Positions 9,806-18,815 of a stretch of 64,000 nucleotides of DNA are shown here, in pieces. The position numbers and the translations under genes were made by a program. The notes beneath the pieces were generated by a model. It was given only the letters and a program-made list of their open reading frames with translations. It was not told where the DNA came from and ran no database searches. Source of the DNA: Candidatus Streptomyces philanthi (GTDB lineage: Bacteria; Actinomycetota; Actinomycetes; Streptomycetales; Streptomycetaceae); contig CP073042.1 in NCBI GenBank assembly GCA_018114805.1, positions 310,001 to 374,000 of the forward strand. Direction: 5' to 3'. Each line of letters starts with the position of its first letter. The first letter of the stretch is position 1.

Positions 9806-10324
9806 TCCGGTGCCGGCGAAGAGCAACACCACGTCGGCCCAGGTGCCGTTGGTGATGAACGTCTTGGTGCCGTCGATGACGTACCCCGCGCCGTCGCGCA
9901 CCGCACGGGTGGTCAGCGACGCGGCGTCCGATCCGGTGCCGGGCTCGGTGAGCCCGAAGCAGCCCACGGCCTCGCCCGCGCACAGCCGCGGCAGCCACTC
10001 CCGCTTCTGTGCCTCGCTCCCCCAGGCGGCCACGGACTTGGCGCACAGGCCGAGTGAGACCGACAGGATGCCGCGCATCGCCGAGTCACCGCGCCCGAGT
10101 TCCTCGGTGACCAGCGCGTACGAGAGGTGGTCGCCGTCGGAGCCGCCGTAGCGGGCCGGGATGGTGAGGCCGAGGAAGCCGAGCGCGCCCAGCTTGGGCA
10201 CGATGGCCCGGTCGACCCGCTCGGCGCGGTCCCACGCGGCGGCGTGCGGCGCGACCTCCCGGTCGACGAAGTCCTTGGCCAGTCGGCGCACCGCGCCCTG
10301 CTCGTCCGTGAGCTCCAGGTCCAT
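9806..10324 (-). pseudogene. Acyl-CoA dehydrogenase, N-terminal half only
   Basis: Flavin-dependent acyl-CoA dehydrogenase from ATG 10324 (MDLELTDEQGAVRRLAKDFV). It keeps the N-terminal helical domain (LGFLGLTIPARYGGSDGDHL) and the FAD-contacting beta domain signature CFGLTEPGTGSDAASL and YVIDGTKTFITNGTWADVVL. After LLFAGTG it changes into glycosyltransferase sequence, so the C-terminal helical domain with the catalytic glutamate (about 210 residues) is absent. It is divergent from a TetR gene, the usual layout for acyl-CoA dehydrogenases. It cannot be functional as seen. Confidence 0.8.
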
Positions 10325-10352
10325 GTCGCCGCCCCAGGGAATGCGCGTAATG

Positions 10353-10361
10353 AGCAGTGCT
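10353..10361. promoter_or_regulatory. Small palindrome in the acyl-CoA dehydrogenase/TetR intergenic region
   Basis: AGCAGTGCT, symmetric about its central G, lies between the divergent starts (10324 and 10395), where an autoregulatory TetR operator would be expected. Short and unsupported otherwise. Confidence 0.3.
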
Positions 10362-10394
10362 AGTTTTTGCGTGGCGGGCTCTACTATGTGGCGC

Positions 10395-11039
10395 ATGGCC
10401 CGCCCCCGCAAGCCCCTGCTGAGCCGCGAGAGAATCGTCACGGCCGCCCTCGCCCTCGTGGACGCCGAGGGGTTGCAGGCCGTCTCGACCCGCCGGCTCG
10501 CCGCCGAACTCGGTTTCAGCGGGCCGTCGTTGTACAACCACTTCCCGACCAAGGACGAGATCCTGGACGCGGTCGCGGACACCGTGGTCGCCGAGGTCGA
10601 CCTGTCGATGTTCGACGCGGGGCGCGACGGCCCCGAGCACTGGCGCCCGGCGCTGCTCGCCTGGGCCCGCTCCTACCGGGCGGCGCTCACCGCCCACCCG
10701 CACATCGTGCCACTGCTGGCCCAGGGACCCGAGCGGCGGCCGACGGGGCTGCGGATGGCGGACGCGGTGTTCGGCGCGATGGTGCGGGCGGGGTGGCCGC
10801 CCGCCCACGCGACGCGGGTGGGGGCGCTGATGCGCTACTTCGTCGCCGGGTCCGCGCTCGGCTCCTTCGCCCGCGGCTTCGTGGACGATCCACGGGCGTA
10901 CGACCCCGCGGCCTATCCGCACCTGGGCCAGGCGCACCTGCTGGCCGAGCGGCAACAGCAGCTGGACGAGGGCGCGTTCGAGACGGGCCTGACGGCCCTG
11001 CTGGACGGACTCGAGCTCCAGTTCCAGCGGCTGACCTGA
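10395..11039 (+). CDS. TetR-family transcriptional regulator
   Basis: Intact 214-residue regulator. MARPRKPLLSRERIVTAALA leads into the TetR helix-turn-helix (LVDAEGLQAVSTRRLAAELG, SGPSLYNHFPTKDEILDAV). The C-terminal ligand domain resembles the TetR_C class (YRAALTAHPHIVPLLAQGPE). ATG 10395 is chosen by homology to the family start; an in-frame ATG at 10386 is also possible. It is divergent from the truncated acyl-CoA dehydrogenase, which it may have controlled. The ligand may be an acyl-CoA, by analogy only. Confidence 0.87.
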   Translation: MARPRKPLLSRERIVTAALALVDAEGLQAVSTRRLAAELGFSGPSLYNHFPTKDEILDAVADTVVAEVDLSMFDAGRDGPEHWRPALLAWARSYRAALTAHPHIVPLLAQGPERRPTGLRMADAVFGAMVRAGWPPAHATRVGALMRYFVAGSALGSFARGFVDDPRAYDPAAYPHLGQAHLLAERQQQLDEGAFETGLTALLDGLELQFQRLT

Positions 11040-11135
11040 GCCGGGACCGGGACCGGGACCGGGATACCGGCGCGGGTCGGAGCGCCCAGCCCCCGACCCG
11101 CCCGACGCCCGGGCGCTCCCGCCCGCCGGCGCGCG

Positions 11136-12715
11136 CTATGTGCGGCAGGTCACGTCCGAGCCGGGCAGCCTGACCGTCCGCAGGTAGGCGTTGACCTGGT
11201 CGTCCACGCAGGCGTTGCCGTACTCGCCGAACACCCCGTGGTGGTTGGCTCCGGCCAGTGGTGGTTGGCTCCGGCCAGGGTCAGCAGCCGGGAGCTGGGC
11301 AGCATGCCGCGCAGGGCCTTGCTGTCCTGGTAGGAGGTGCGAGGGTCGCCGGTGGCGGCCACGATGAGCGCCGGGACGTCGCGCTCCACCCGGACCGGGG
11401 CCTCGCGCGGCAGGTCGGGCCAGAACGTGCACGGGTTGACGTTGTTGGCCATCGGCCCCATCAGCGGATAGCGGTCCCGGCTGCGCTGGATGTCGCGCCA
11501 GTACACCTCGGGGTCGTGCGGCACCGTCCCGTCGCCGCACAGGATGGCGACCTGCGCGCTGCCGTACCGCGACTGCTTGCCGGTCAGGGCGAAGTCCAGC
11601 ATCTCCACCAAGTCCGGCGTCGGTTCGACGCGCTCGCCGCGCGCGGCGCGGGCGAGCACCGAGAGCTGGCCGGCGAGCGCGTGCCGGGCCGGGTCGCGGT
11701 CGTCGGCGGCGCCGGCGAAGGCGATCATCGGCACCGTCGCGTCGTCCACCCAGTACGCGTCCGGGCACGAGCCGACCACCAGCGGGCGCACCGCCGCGGC
11801 CCGCGCGGTGCGCTCGACGGTGCGCAGCACCCGCGGCCCACTCGTGCCGAGGCCGTAGGTCGCGTGACGCCGCGCGGTCCACTCGGCCCAGGCGCGCAGC
11901 GCCCGGTCCCCGATCTTCTCCCGGCCACTGAGCAGCCGGAGCCGGTACTCGCGCGGGTCGATGGCCCCGTCGAGCACCACCCGGTCGTAGCGGCCCGGGA
12001 ACATCTGGGTGTAGGCGGTGCCCAGGTAGGTGCCGTACGAGTAGCCCAGGTAGGAGATCTTCCGCTCGCCCAGCACGCCGCGTACGACGTCCATGTCGCG
12101 GGCGGTGTGGCGGGTGGTGACGCGCGGCAGGACGGCACCGTGTCGGGTGGAACAGCGCCTGGCCAGGTCCTTCTGGTGGGCAACCTGCCGGTCGAAGCTG
12201 GCCAGGGTCATGCAGGCCGAGACCAGCGCGCTGCAGACGGGCCAGCCGCAGTCCAGCGGGATGCTGCGGCCGACGAACCGGGGGTCCAGGCCGATCAGGT
12301 CGTAGCGGGCGGCGTTGTCGCGCATCGCGGTCCGCGCCGCCAACGGGCTGGTGAGGGAGGGGCCGCCGGGGCCGCCGTCGTTGAAGACGATCGGGCCGAC
12401 GCGGTGGGCGGTGTCGGTGGCCCTGATCCGGGAGAGGGCGACGGTGATGGTGCGGCCGGTGGGGCGCGCGTAGTCCAGCGGAACCGTGATGTCGGCGCAC
12501 TGGGCGCCGGCCTTCTCCAGTCGTCGCCCGTCCTCGTCGTCGGGTCCGAGCACGCAACTCTTCCACTGTGGGCGCTGGTCGTAGAAGCGGGCGAGTTCGC
12601 TCGTCGCGGCGGGCGGGCCGCCGTGGGCTGGGGCCGGTAAGCCGGTCGTAGGCACGAGGGCCAGGCAGGCGGCGAGCGCTGTGCCCACCACCGCCGGCCT
12701 TGTCATCGCATGCAT
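11136..12715 (-). pseudogene. Secreted S33 peptidase (tripeptidyl aminopeptidase-like), broken by a 20-bp duplication
   Basis: Alpha/beta hydrolase of the Streptomyces TAP family, which removes N-terminal peptides from secreted proteins. ATG 12715 (or 12706) is followed by a signal peptide (TRPAVVGTALAACLALVPTT, then PAHG). The oxyanion region is NDGGPGGPS, the nucleophile elbow LGYSYGTY, and the C-terminal region carries ATGDPRTSYQ and the histidine segment TLAGANHHG. A perfect 20-bp duplication at 11239-11278 shifts the frame just after the histidine. Removing one copy restores GVFGEYGNACVDDQVNAYL and a stop at 11136. Paired cysteines are consistent with export. Confidence 0.85.
11239..11278. 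repeat. 20-bp tandem duplication that frameshifts the S33 peptidase
   Basis: Two adjacent perfect copies of TGGTGGTTGGCTCCGGCCAG (11239-11258, 11259-11278). Twenty is not a multiple of three, so the duplication alone accounts for the frame change in the peptidase gene. Confidence 0.95.
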
Positions 12716-12743
12716 GACAGCACGCTAGGACGCGCGCCCCGGG

Positions 12744-12797
12744 CCGCACGCTGGTGCTGTCCCCCGCCTCGAGGCGGGGGACAGCACCAGCGTGCGG
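12744..12797. repeat. 54-bp perfect palindrome without a loop
   Basis: Two 27-bp arms are exact reverse complements meeting at a central CTCGAG (12768-12773); the left arm reads CCGCACGCTGGTGCTGTCCC in its first 20 bases. It lies between the alcohol dehydrogenase stop (12879) and the peptidase start (12715), both leftward. As RNA it would be a very stable hairpin, so it may terminate the dehydrogenase transcript, though no T tract follows. Perfect zero-loop palindromes of this size are unusual. Confidence 0.95.
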
Positions 12798-12878
12798 GAC
12801 GCGCCCGCCAGGCTCACGAACGCCGTACGGGCCGGCCGTCGGCCCGGCGCGTCAGAAAGCTCAGCAGGATCAGCAGGA

Positions 12879-13956
12879 TCAGAAGACGATGAGCGCCCGC
12901 CCGCCACGCCCCGCGAGCATGGCGTCGAAGGCGGCGGGGATGCCATCGAGCCCGATCCGGTCGGTGATCAGGGCCGACAGGTCGAGCCTTCCCGCGCGCA
13001 CGTGCTCCGCGATCGCCGGCAGGTCGCGGACCGGGTCGCTGTTGCCGTAGACGCAGCCGGAGAGGGTGCGGCCGAAGTAGAAGAGTTCCAGCGCGGAGAA
13101 CGTCACCTGCTGGTCCTTGCCGCCGATGCCGACGACAGTGGTCCGGCCGCCGCGACGGGTGCTCGTCCAGGCGGCGCGGATGGTGTCCGCGCGGCCCACG
13201 CACTCGATGGCCACGTCGGCGCCGTGCCCCTCGGTGAGGGCGCGCACCCGCTTGGCCGTGTAGTCGCCCGCTATCAGGAAGTCGGTTGCGCCGGCGGCTC
13301 TGGCGAGTTCCTCCTTCTCGGGCGAGATGTCGACGGCGACCAGCGGTCCCGCGCCGGCGATCCGCGCGCACTGGAGCACCGCGAGGCGCACCCCGCCGAC
13401 GCCGAAGACCACGACCGACTCGCCCTCGACGACCTTGGCCGCGTGGAAAATGGCCCCGTACCCGGTGAGCACCGCGCAGCCGAGCAGCGCCGCGTCCACC
13501 AGCGGCACGCCGTCCGGCAGCGTCAGCACGGCGTGCGGGGGCACCACGGTCTCCTCGGCGAACGCCGCGGTGCCAAGGCCAGGGTAGAGGGCGGTGGAGT
13601 CGGCCGCGAGGGTGGCGTACGGGACGTCGGCGGCGGCGCCCGCGTGGGCACACAGCCACGGTTCGTCCAACGCGCAGAAGTGGCAGTTCACGCACGAGGG
13701 TGCCCAGTTCAGGACGACGCGGTCACAGGTGGCCACCGATGTCACGCCCTCGCCCACGGCGCTGACGACCCCGGCCCCCTCGTGCCCAAGCACGGCCGGC
13801 GCCGGCTGCCGCAACGTGCCACAGCGACAGGTCGGAGTGGCACACGCCGGCGGCGGTGAGCTTGACCCGGACCTGTCCGGGGCCCGGCTTCGGGAGGTCG
13901 ATCTCTGTGATCTCCAGCGGAACGTTGACTGCGGTGAGTACAGCGGCGGGAACCAC
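12879..13956 (-). pseudogene. Zinc-dependent alcohol dehydrogenase (MDR family), frameshifted
   Basis: Medium-chain NAD(P)-dependent alcohol dehydrogenase, about 359 residues. GTG 13956 sits behind AGGAGA (13961-13966). N-terminus VVPAAVLTAVNVPLEITEID, then catalytic zinc ligands in GVCHSDLSLWH, GHEGAG and the later LGCAVLTGYG. The structural zinc loop is SCVNCHFCALDEPWLC with its four cysteines. One base is missing near 13812, between DLSLWH and RQPAPAVLGHE. The Rossmann loop reads VFGVGGVRLAVL, where the third glycine of GxGxxG is arginine, and VATCDRVVL has cysteine where glycine is normal. The aldehyde dehydrogenase upstream on the same strand suggests a two-step alcohol oxidation. Confidence 0.85.
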
Positions 13957-14552
13957 GGTTTCTCCTAGGGGGACAGGCACGGTGTGGGGGTGGGGCGTTG
14001 GCCCGCCCCCGTCGCCAGCGGGCCGATGGACCCGGCGCCGACGGGGTGGGCGGACGGACGGGGTGCTCCGGCGTGCGCGGGTGCGCACGCCGGTTCGAGC
14101 AACACGACGGTGCGGATCGTACGGCGACGGAGCGGCCGAGCACAGCGTGCGCCCGGCCGTACCGGACGGTCCGGTTCGGTTATGTCCGATGCGCTGCGGT
14201 GCCGGCATGCTCGCGGTGAGCGGGCGGCCGGCCCGGGGCGCGGGTGAGTGGTCGGGCGTACGCGGCGCGCACGCGCGGGCGGGCGGGCGGACGAGCAGGG
14301 GTACGGACGGACGGGCAGGCGGACGGGACGGGGTGGCGCCGGGTCGTCGGGCGCCGGGAGGGGCGGGTCGGGGCGCGGGCCAGCGGGCCGTACGGGGCGG
14401 CGGGCGGCGGGGCCGGCCGGCGCGCCCCGCGCTAGGGCGGCGGCACTCGGCGGACGGCGGCGGCCGGCGCGACCCGCCGTCGCCTGGGACCGGTCGGCCT
14501 GGCCCGGCGCCGCCGTCGGGGGCGGCGCCGGGCGTGCTGGGGCGGCGGGGCG
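13957..14552. other. Non-coding gap with a palindrome and GGGCGGACG-type low-complexity DNA
   Basis: No gene seen. It holds a 15-bp palindrome at 14161-14175 (separate entry) and a stretch of degenerate short repeats of GGGCGG/GGACGG (about 14270-14430). Confidence 0.6.
14161..14175. promoter_or_regulatory. 15-bp palindromic operator candidate upstream of alcohol dehydrogenase
   Basis: ACCGGAC-G-GTCCGGT, perfect about a central G, 205 bp upstream of the dehydrogenase start, in the only non-coding stretch before it. Confidence 0.45.
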
Positions 14553-15970
14553 TCAGAGCTGGAGCGACTTGGTCTGGAGGTACTCGGTCAGACCGTGCAC
14601 GCCGAGTTCGCGCCCGACGCCGGAGTTCTTGTAGCCGCCGAAGGGGGCGAGCGGGTTGAAGCGGCCCCCGTTGATGTCCACCTGGCCGGTCTCCAGGCGG
14701 CGAGCGACGGCCACCGCCTCGGCCTAGTCGGCCGCCCACACCGCGCCGGCCAGCCCGTACGCCGAGTCGTTGGCGATCCGTACGGCCTCATCGACGTCGG
14801 CGTACCGCAGGATCGAGAGGACCGGGCCGAAGATCTCCTCCTGGGCGATGGTCATCCCCGGGGTGACGTCGGCGAACACGGTGGGGCGCAGGTAGTACCC
14901 GCGCTCCAGGCCCTCCGGGGCCGTGGGGCCGCCGGCCACCAGGCGAGCGCCCCCGGCGACGCCGCGGTCGATGTAGCCACGGACCCGGTCCCGCTGCGCG
15001 ACGCTGACCACGGGCCCGAGCCGGGTCTAGGCGTCGCGCGGGTCGCCCGGCACGTACTTCGCGGCGGCAGCGGCGGCCAGTTCGACGGCCTCCTCGTACT
15101 GGTCGGCGTGGACCAACAGCCGGGTCCAGACGCTACAAGTCTGGCCAGCGTTGGCCATCACGTTGGCCACGCCGACCTTCACCGCCCGGGTCAGGTCGGC
15201 GCCGGGCAGGACGATGTTGGCCGACTTGCCGCCGAGTTCGAGGGCGACCCGCTTGACGGCCGCCCCGGCGCTCGCGCCGATGCGCCGGCCGACGGCGGTG
15301 GAGCCGGTGAAGGAGACCAGGTCCACGCCCGGGTGCTCGGCCAGCGCCTGGCCGGCGACCGGGCCGAGGCCGGTGACCAGGTTGAAGACGCCGGCGGGCA
15401 GCTCGGCGCCGGCCACCACCTCGGCGAAGAGCTGGGCCACCAGCGGGGTGTTCTCGGCGGGCTTGACGGCGACGGTGCAGCCGGCGGCGAGCGCGGGGGC
15501 GACCTTGGCGACGATCTGGTGCAGCGGGTAGTTCCACGGCGTGATCGCGCCGACGCGCCCACCGGCTCGTGGAACACCGTCGAGTTGCCGATCCGCTCCT
15601 CGAACGCGTACGTCTTCGGCAACTCGGCGTAGCTGTCGGCCACGGCGATCGGCAGGCCGGCGTGGACGGCCTGTGCGAAGCCGACGGGGGAGCCGAGTTC
15701 GGCCACCACGGTCTCGGCGGTCTCGTCGCAGCGGGCGGCGAGCCCGTCGCGCAGGGCCGCCAGGTAGGTGCCGCGCTCGGCCGGCGGGACGGCGGCCCAG
15801 CCGGGCAGGGCGGCGCGCGCGGCCCGTACGGCGGTGTCCACGTCGAGCGCCGTGCCGGCCGGCACGGTGGCGACGACCTGCTCGTCCGCCGGGTTCACCA
15901 CCTCGATCGAGTCCGTGCCGGCCGCGGGCCGCCAGGCGCCGTCGATGTACATCTCGTCATGCGACTTCAC
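14553..15970 (-). pseudogene. Aldehyde dehydrogenase, one frameshift and two in-frame TAG codons
   Basis: NAD(P)-dependent aldehyde dehydrogenase, about 473 residues. GTG 15970 follows GGAGGG. MYIDGAWRPAAGTDSIEVVN is the standard N-terminus. A frame change near 15560 precedes ITPWNYPLHQIVAKVAPALA. The catalytic glutamate (ALELGGKSANIV) and cysteine (NAGQTCSVW) are present, as are [10 protein letters not shown] and the C-terminal [20 protein letters not shown] at 15027-15029 (after GDPRDA, before TRLGPVVS) and TAG at 14724-14726 (after GAVWAAD, before AEAVAVARR) interrupt an otherwise perfect alignment to the family. It is the first gene of a pair with the alcohol dehydrogenase; substrate unknown. 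Confidence 0.87.
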
Positions 15971-16015
15971 GTCGTTCGCCCTCCAGCGCACCGCTTAGGC
16001 CCGACGTACCCCACC

Positions 16016-16034
16016 AAACTAGCGACGGTAGTTT
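16016..16034. promoter_or_regulatory. Inverted repeat upstream of aldehyde dehydrogenase
   Basis: AAACTA-N7-TAGTTT (16016-16034), 46 bp before the GTG start, in an AT-rich patch that stands out from the surroundings. Operator candidate. The rest of the gap 15971-16394 shows nothing recognisable. Confidence 0.5.
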
Positions 16035-16394
16035 TCGGACGTCAGAGGCCGCCGCGTGCCCTCAATCACGCACGCCGTTCCCTCCCGGACAGCACACGCC
16101 GCCCCGCCCTCGCCACGCCCGGCCCACCTCCCGTCGGTCCCAACTCGCTTACTCCGGAATCCACTTGGCCTCGCCGGCGCATGGTGCCGGCGACCGGACG
16201 CCACGCGCGGTGGGCCGGTGGACCCCGCCGTCCACCACCTCCACGGTGCCCGACGGCCGGCGCGTCACACCACCCCGCCGAGTGGCTCGACCGCGCGCGT
16301 GGGGTGTCCGGGGCGCGCCGCGGGGGGGCGCGCGAGCAGGGGTGCGGCGGACTCGGGGGCGCCCGGTCGCGCCCGTCCGATCGCGCCCGTCCGG

Positions 16395-17392
16395 TCAGCG
16401 CGCTCGCGCCGCGTCCCGTACGTCGTACAGGTGGGCGAAGACGACGACGTTGGAGCGGTAGCCTCGGCCGGGTTCGAAGGGGCCGCCGCAGGTCAGCAGC
16501 AGCAGTTCGGGGCGGCCCGCGTCGCCGTAGACCGCGTGGTCGGGGAAGTCGGAGCGCGCGGGTAGGCGCGCACCGCGTCCACCGTGAACACGGCCGTCCT
16601 GCCGTCGTGGCGGGCCACCTCGACGAGGTCGCCGCGGTGCAGCGTGGGCAGTTCGAGGAAGACTGCCGGGCCGCGGCGGGTGTCGCGGTGGCCGACGATG
16701 ATCGCGGTGCCGCGCTCACCGGGGCTCGGCCCCCGCTCGTACCAGTCCGCCACGCGCGGGGCGTTGGCCGCCGGCGTCATCAGCCGGCCGTGTCGGTCCA
16801 GACCGAGGCCGACGACCGGCGCGTCGAGGCGCAGCGCGGGGATGGCCACGGTGCGGGGTCGGGCCCGGGCGATGGGGGCGCGCGGCACGAGCGGCCGGGT
16901 CGCCCGCGCCGGACCGCTCGCCGGGCCACTCGGGCGCTCGCCGGCGGGAGGCCGCGCGCCGGGCGCGCCGGGCGGCGCCGCGCGCCCACCGGAGTCACGC
17001 GCCGCGCCGGCCGCGCTGGCGCCGGCCGCGCCCGGCCGCCCCGTACCGCCCGCACGCCCGGCACCGTCCGTACGCCCATCCGCTGCCGGGCCGGCGGCGA
17101 CCCGTGACCCTCCAGTCCGGGGAGCCGCCGCGTTGCCCTCGGCGACGAGCCACATGACCGCCGCGCCCGCCGCCCAGGCGGACAGTTCGGGCGGGCGCGA
17201 CCGGTTGCCCGGCCACGACGCGGGGCCGCCCAGCGCACGGCCGTGCTCAGGGTCACCGCCAGACGGCGCCGACGGGCACGGCTCATGCGCCGGCGCGGCG
17301 CACCGCAGTGGCAGCGCCCGCGCGCCGCCGGGCCGTGGGCGCGCGGGGCGCGGTGGCACGGGGCCCGGCGGCGTGCCACTGCCTCGCCTCAT
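16395..17392 (-). pseudogene. Class E/F sortase, frameshifted near the C-terminus
   Basis: Membrane-anchored cysteine transpeptidase. ATG 17392 begins a basic segment and a hydrophobic helix (LSAWAAGAAVMWLVAEGNAA), then an Ala/Gly/Pro-rich linker to residue ~165. The sortase domain starts PRTVAIPALRLDAPVVGLGL and contains WYERGPSPGERGTAIIVGHR, giving the catalytic histidine in VGHRDT. After YPRAP (near 16553) the frame changes, and the other frame supplies LLLLTCGGPFEPGRGYRSNV with the catalytic cysteine and arginine, ending at TGA 16395. The overall pattern is that of class E/F (SrtF-like) actinobacterial sortases. A predicted secreted protein ends 6 bp upstream, a typical sortase-substrate pair. 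Confidence 0.85.
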
Positions 17393-17398
17393 GGCGTC

Positions 17399-18287
17399 CT
17401 AGGCGGGGCGCTGGGATCGAGCCGGGCACGGGGCCCACCAGCAGCCCCACCACCCCGACCGCGTCGACGGCCAGCGCCGTACCCGCCCGGGGCGGCGCCG
17501 TCCCCTCGTCGGCCTCGCCACCGCCGCCCGCGGCCACGGCGCCCCGCGGCTGCCGCCCGTCCACGGCCGGCACGGCACCAGGGTCCACGACCGCCCGCTC
17601 GGCACGCGGCTCCCGGGATGCGGGCGGCGCCTCGACCACGGGCCGGTCGGCGGCAGCCGGCACGGCACCGCGCCCCTGCCGCCGGTCCGCCCGGTTCCGG
17701 TCCGACGCGCCTGCGCTCCACAGCGCGTCGGTGAGCCAGTCCTCGTCGGCCGTCGCCGGGCTCTCCCGCCCCGTGGTCGGTTCCTGCCCGTCGCCCGGGC
17801 GTCACCCCGCGCCTCGTCCGCGGCGGCCGGCGGCGGGTCGTTGGTCGGGGGCTGCCCCTGGTCGCCCGGCGGACAGGCGACCGTGAACGCCTTGCGCCTG
17901 TCCGCGCCCCGCTCCTCCCCCGCGCCGGGCCAGGTGAGTTCGTAGCTGCCGCTGGGGAGGGTGTACGGGCCGGTGTGGCCCCGGCCGGCCTCGATGAGGA
18001 TGGTGCCGTCGATGCCGGGCAGCTTGCGGGGGTTCGGGCGCGGCGCGATCCGCCAGGTCAGCTCCCGCACGTCGGGGACGTCGACGGCGACGAGGTAGAA
18101 GGCGCAGACCGTGCGCTCGTCCCGCGGGTCCGGCACGGGCGTGTCCACCGTCGTGGATAAGGACGTCCGCGCCCGGCGTCACGGCGGCGGGCGCCTCCGG
18201 CACGGCGACGGCGCCGGTGGCCAGCGCGGCCACGACGACCACGGCGGCGCGAGCGCCGACGAGACGGAACGGTACCGGGGCGGCCAT
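17399..18287 (-). pseudogene. Secreted Pro/Ala-rich protein paired with the sortase, frameshifted
   Basis: ATG 18287 follows GAAGGAGACC (18291-18300). The product starts with a clear signal peptide (ARAAVVVVAALATGAVAV) and then, one frame over, a compact domain (CAFYLVAVDVPDVRELTWRI, KLPGIDGTILIEAGRGHTGP, SGSYELTWPG). The remainder is low-complexity Pro/Arg/Ala sequence whose real frame is unclear. One frame near 17430-17480 reads VDAVGVVGLLVGPVPGSIPA, possibly a C-terminal membrane segment. It ends at TAG 17399, 6 bp before the sortase start, so the pair is an operon. No LPxTG-type motif could be recognised. Function unknown. Confidence 0.6.
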
Positions 18288-18815
18288 GTGGGTCTCCTTC
18301 ACGCCGGAACGTCTCGTCCGACCGGTCATACGTTCATACGCATCAGTCGTTTGCCTGACTACGTGTCACGTCCGCGCCACCAGGAAACGGCCCCCCTCTC
18401 CCCCCCGAACGCCCCCCCTGTCCCCCACTCGGCCCAACCCCCCACTGCGCGTACGGCCCGTACAGGAGGCGGACGGGCGAGGCGGGCCGGGCGAGCGCGG
18501 CGAGCCGCCGGTCAGGGCTGGCCCCGGTCGCGCGCGCCGGTCGCTCCACGAGACGCGGCGGCTAGGGACGCCGGCGGGTGACGGCCTCGCCGCCGCGCGG
18601 TTGTGGACCGGCGGCGAGGTCCGGCGTCGGCGGGTGGCCTGACGGGGAGTCGCGCGGGGCGCCCCGGGCCGCCGTGCGCGAGGCTGCGTCGCCCCGCCCC
18701 GCAGGCGGCGTCCGGCGACCGCCGCCGAGCCGAGCAGCAACAGGCTGAGCAGCGCGAACGGCGCTGCCGTGCCCGCGAGGCCGGCCAGCGCGCCGGCGGC
18801 AGCCGGCGCGGCTGC
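18288..18815. other. Gap; remnant of the last MFS helix at its right end
   Basis: About 18700-18815 still encodes, in the frame of the MFS gene to the right, a final hydrophobic helix (LAGTAAPFALLSLLLLGSAA) beyond the premature TAA. The rest is C-rich low-complexity DNA with no gene seen. Confidence 0.5.

Noticed and set aside
14270..14430. CRISPR-like or satellite repeat
   Set aside because: The GGGCGG/GGACGG units are short, irregular and without unique spacers; simple low-complexity DNA.
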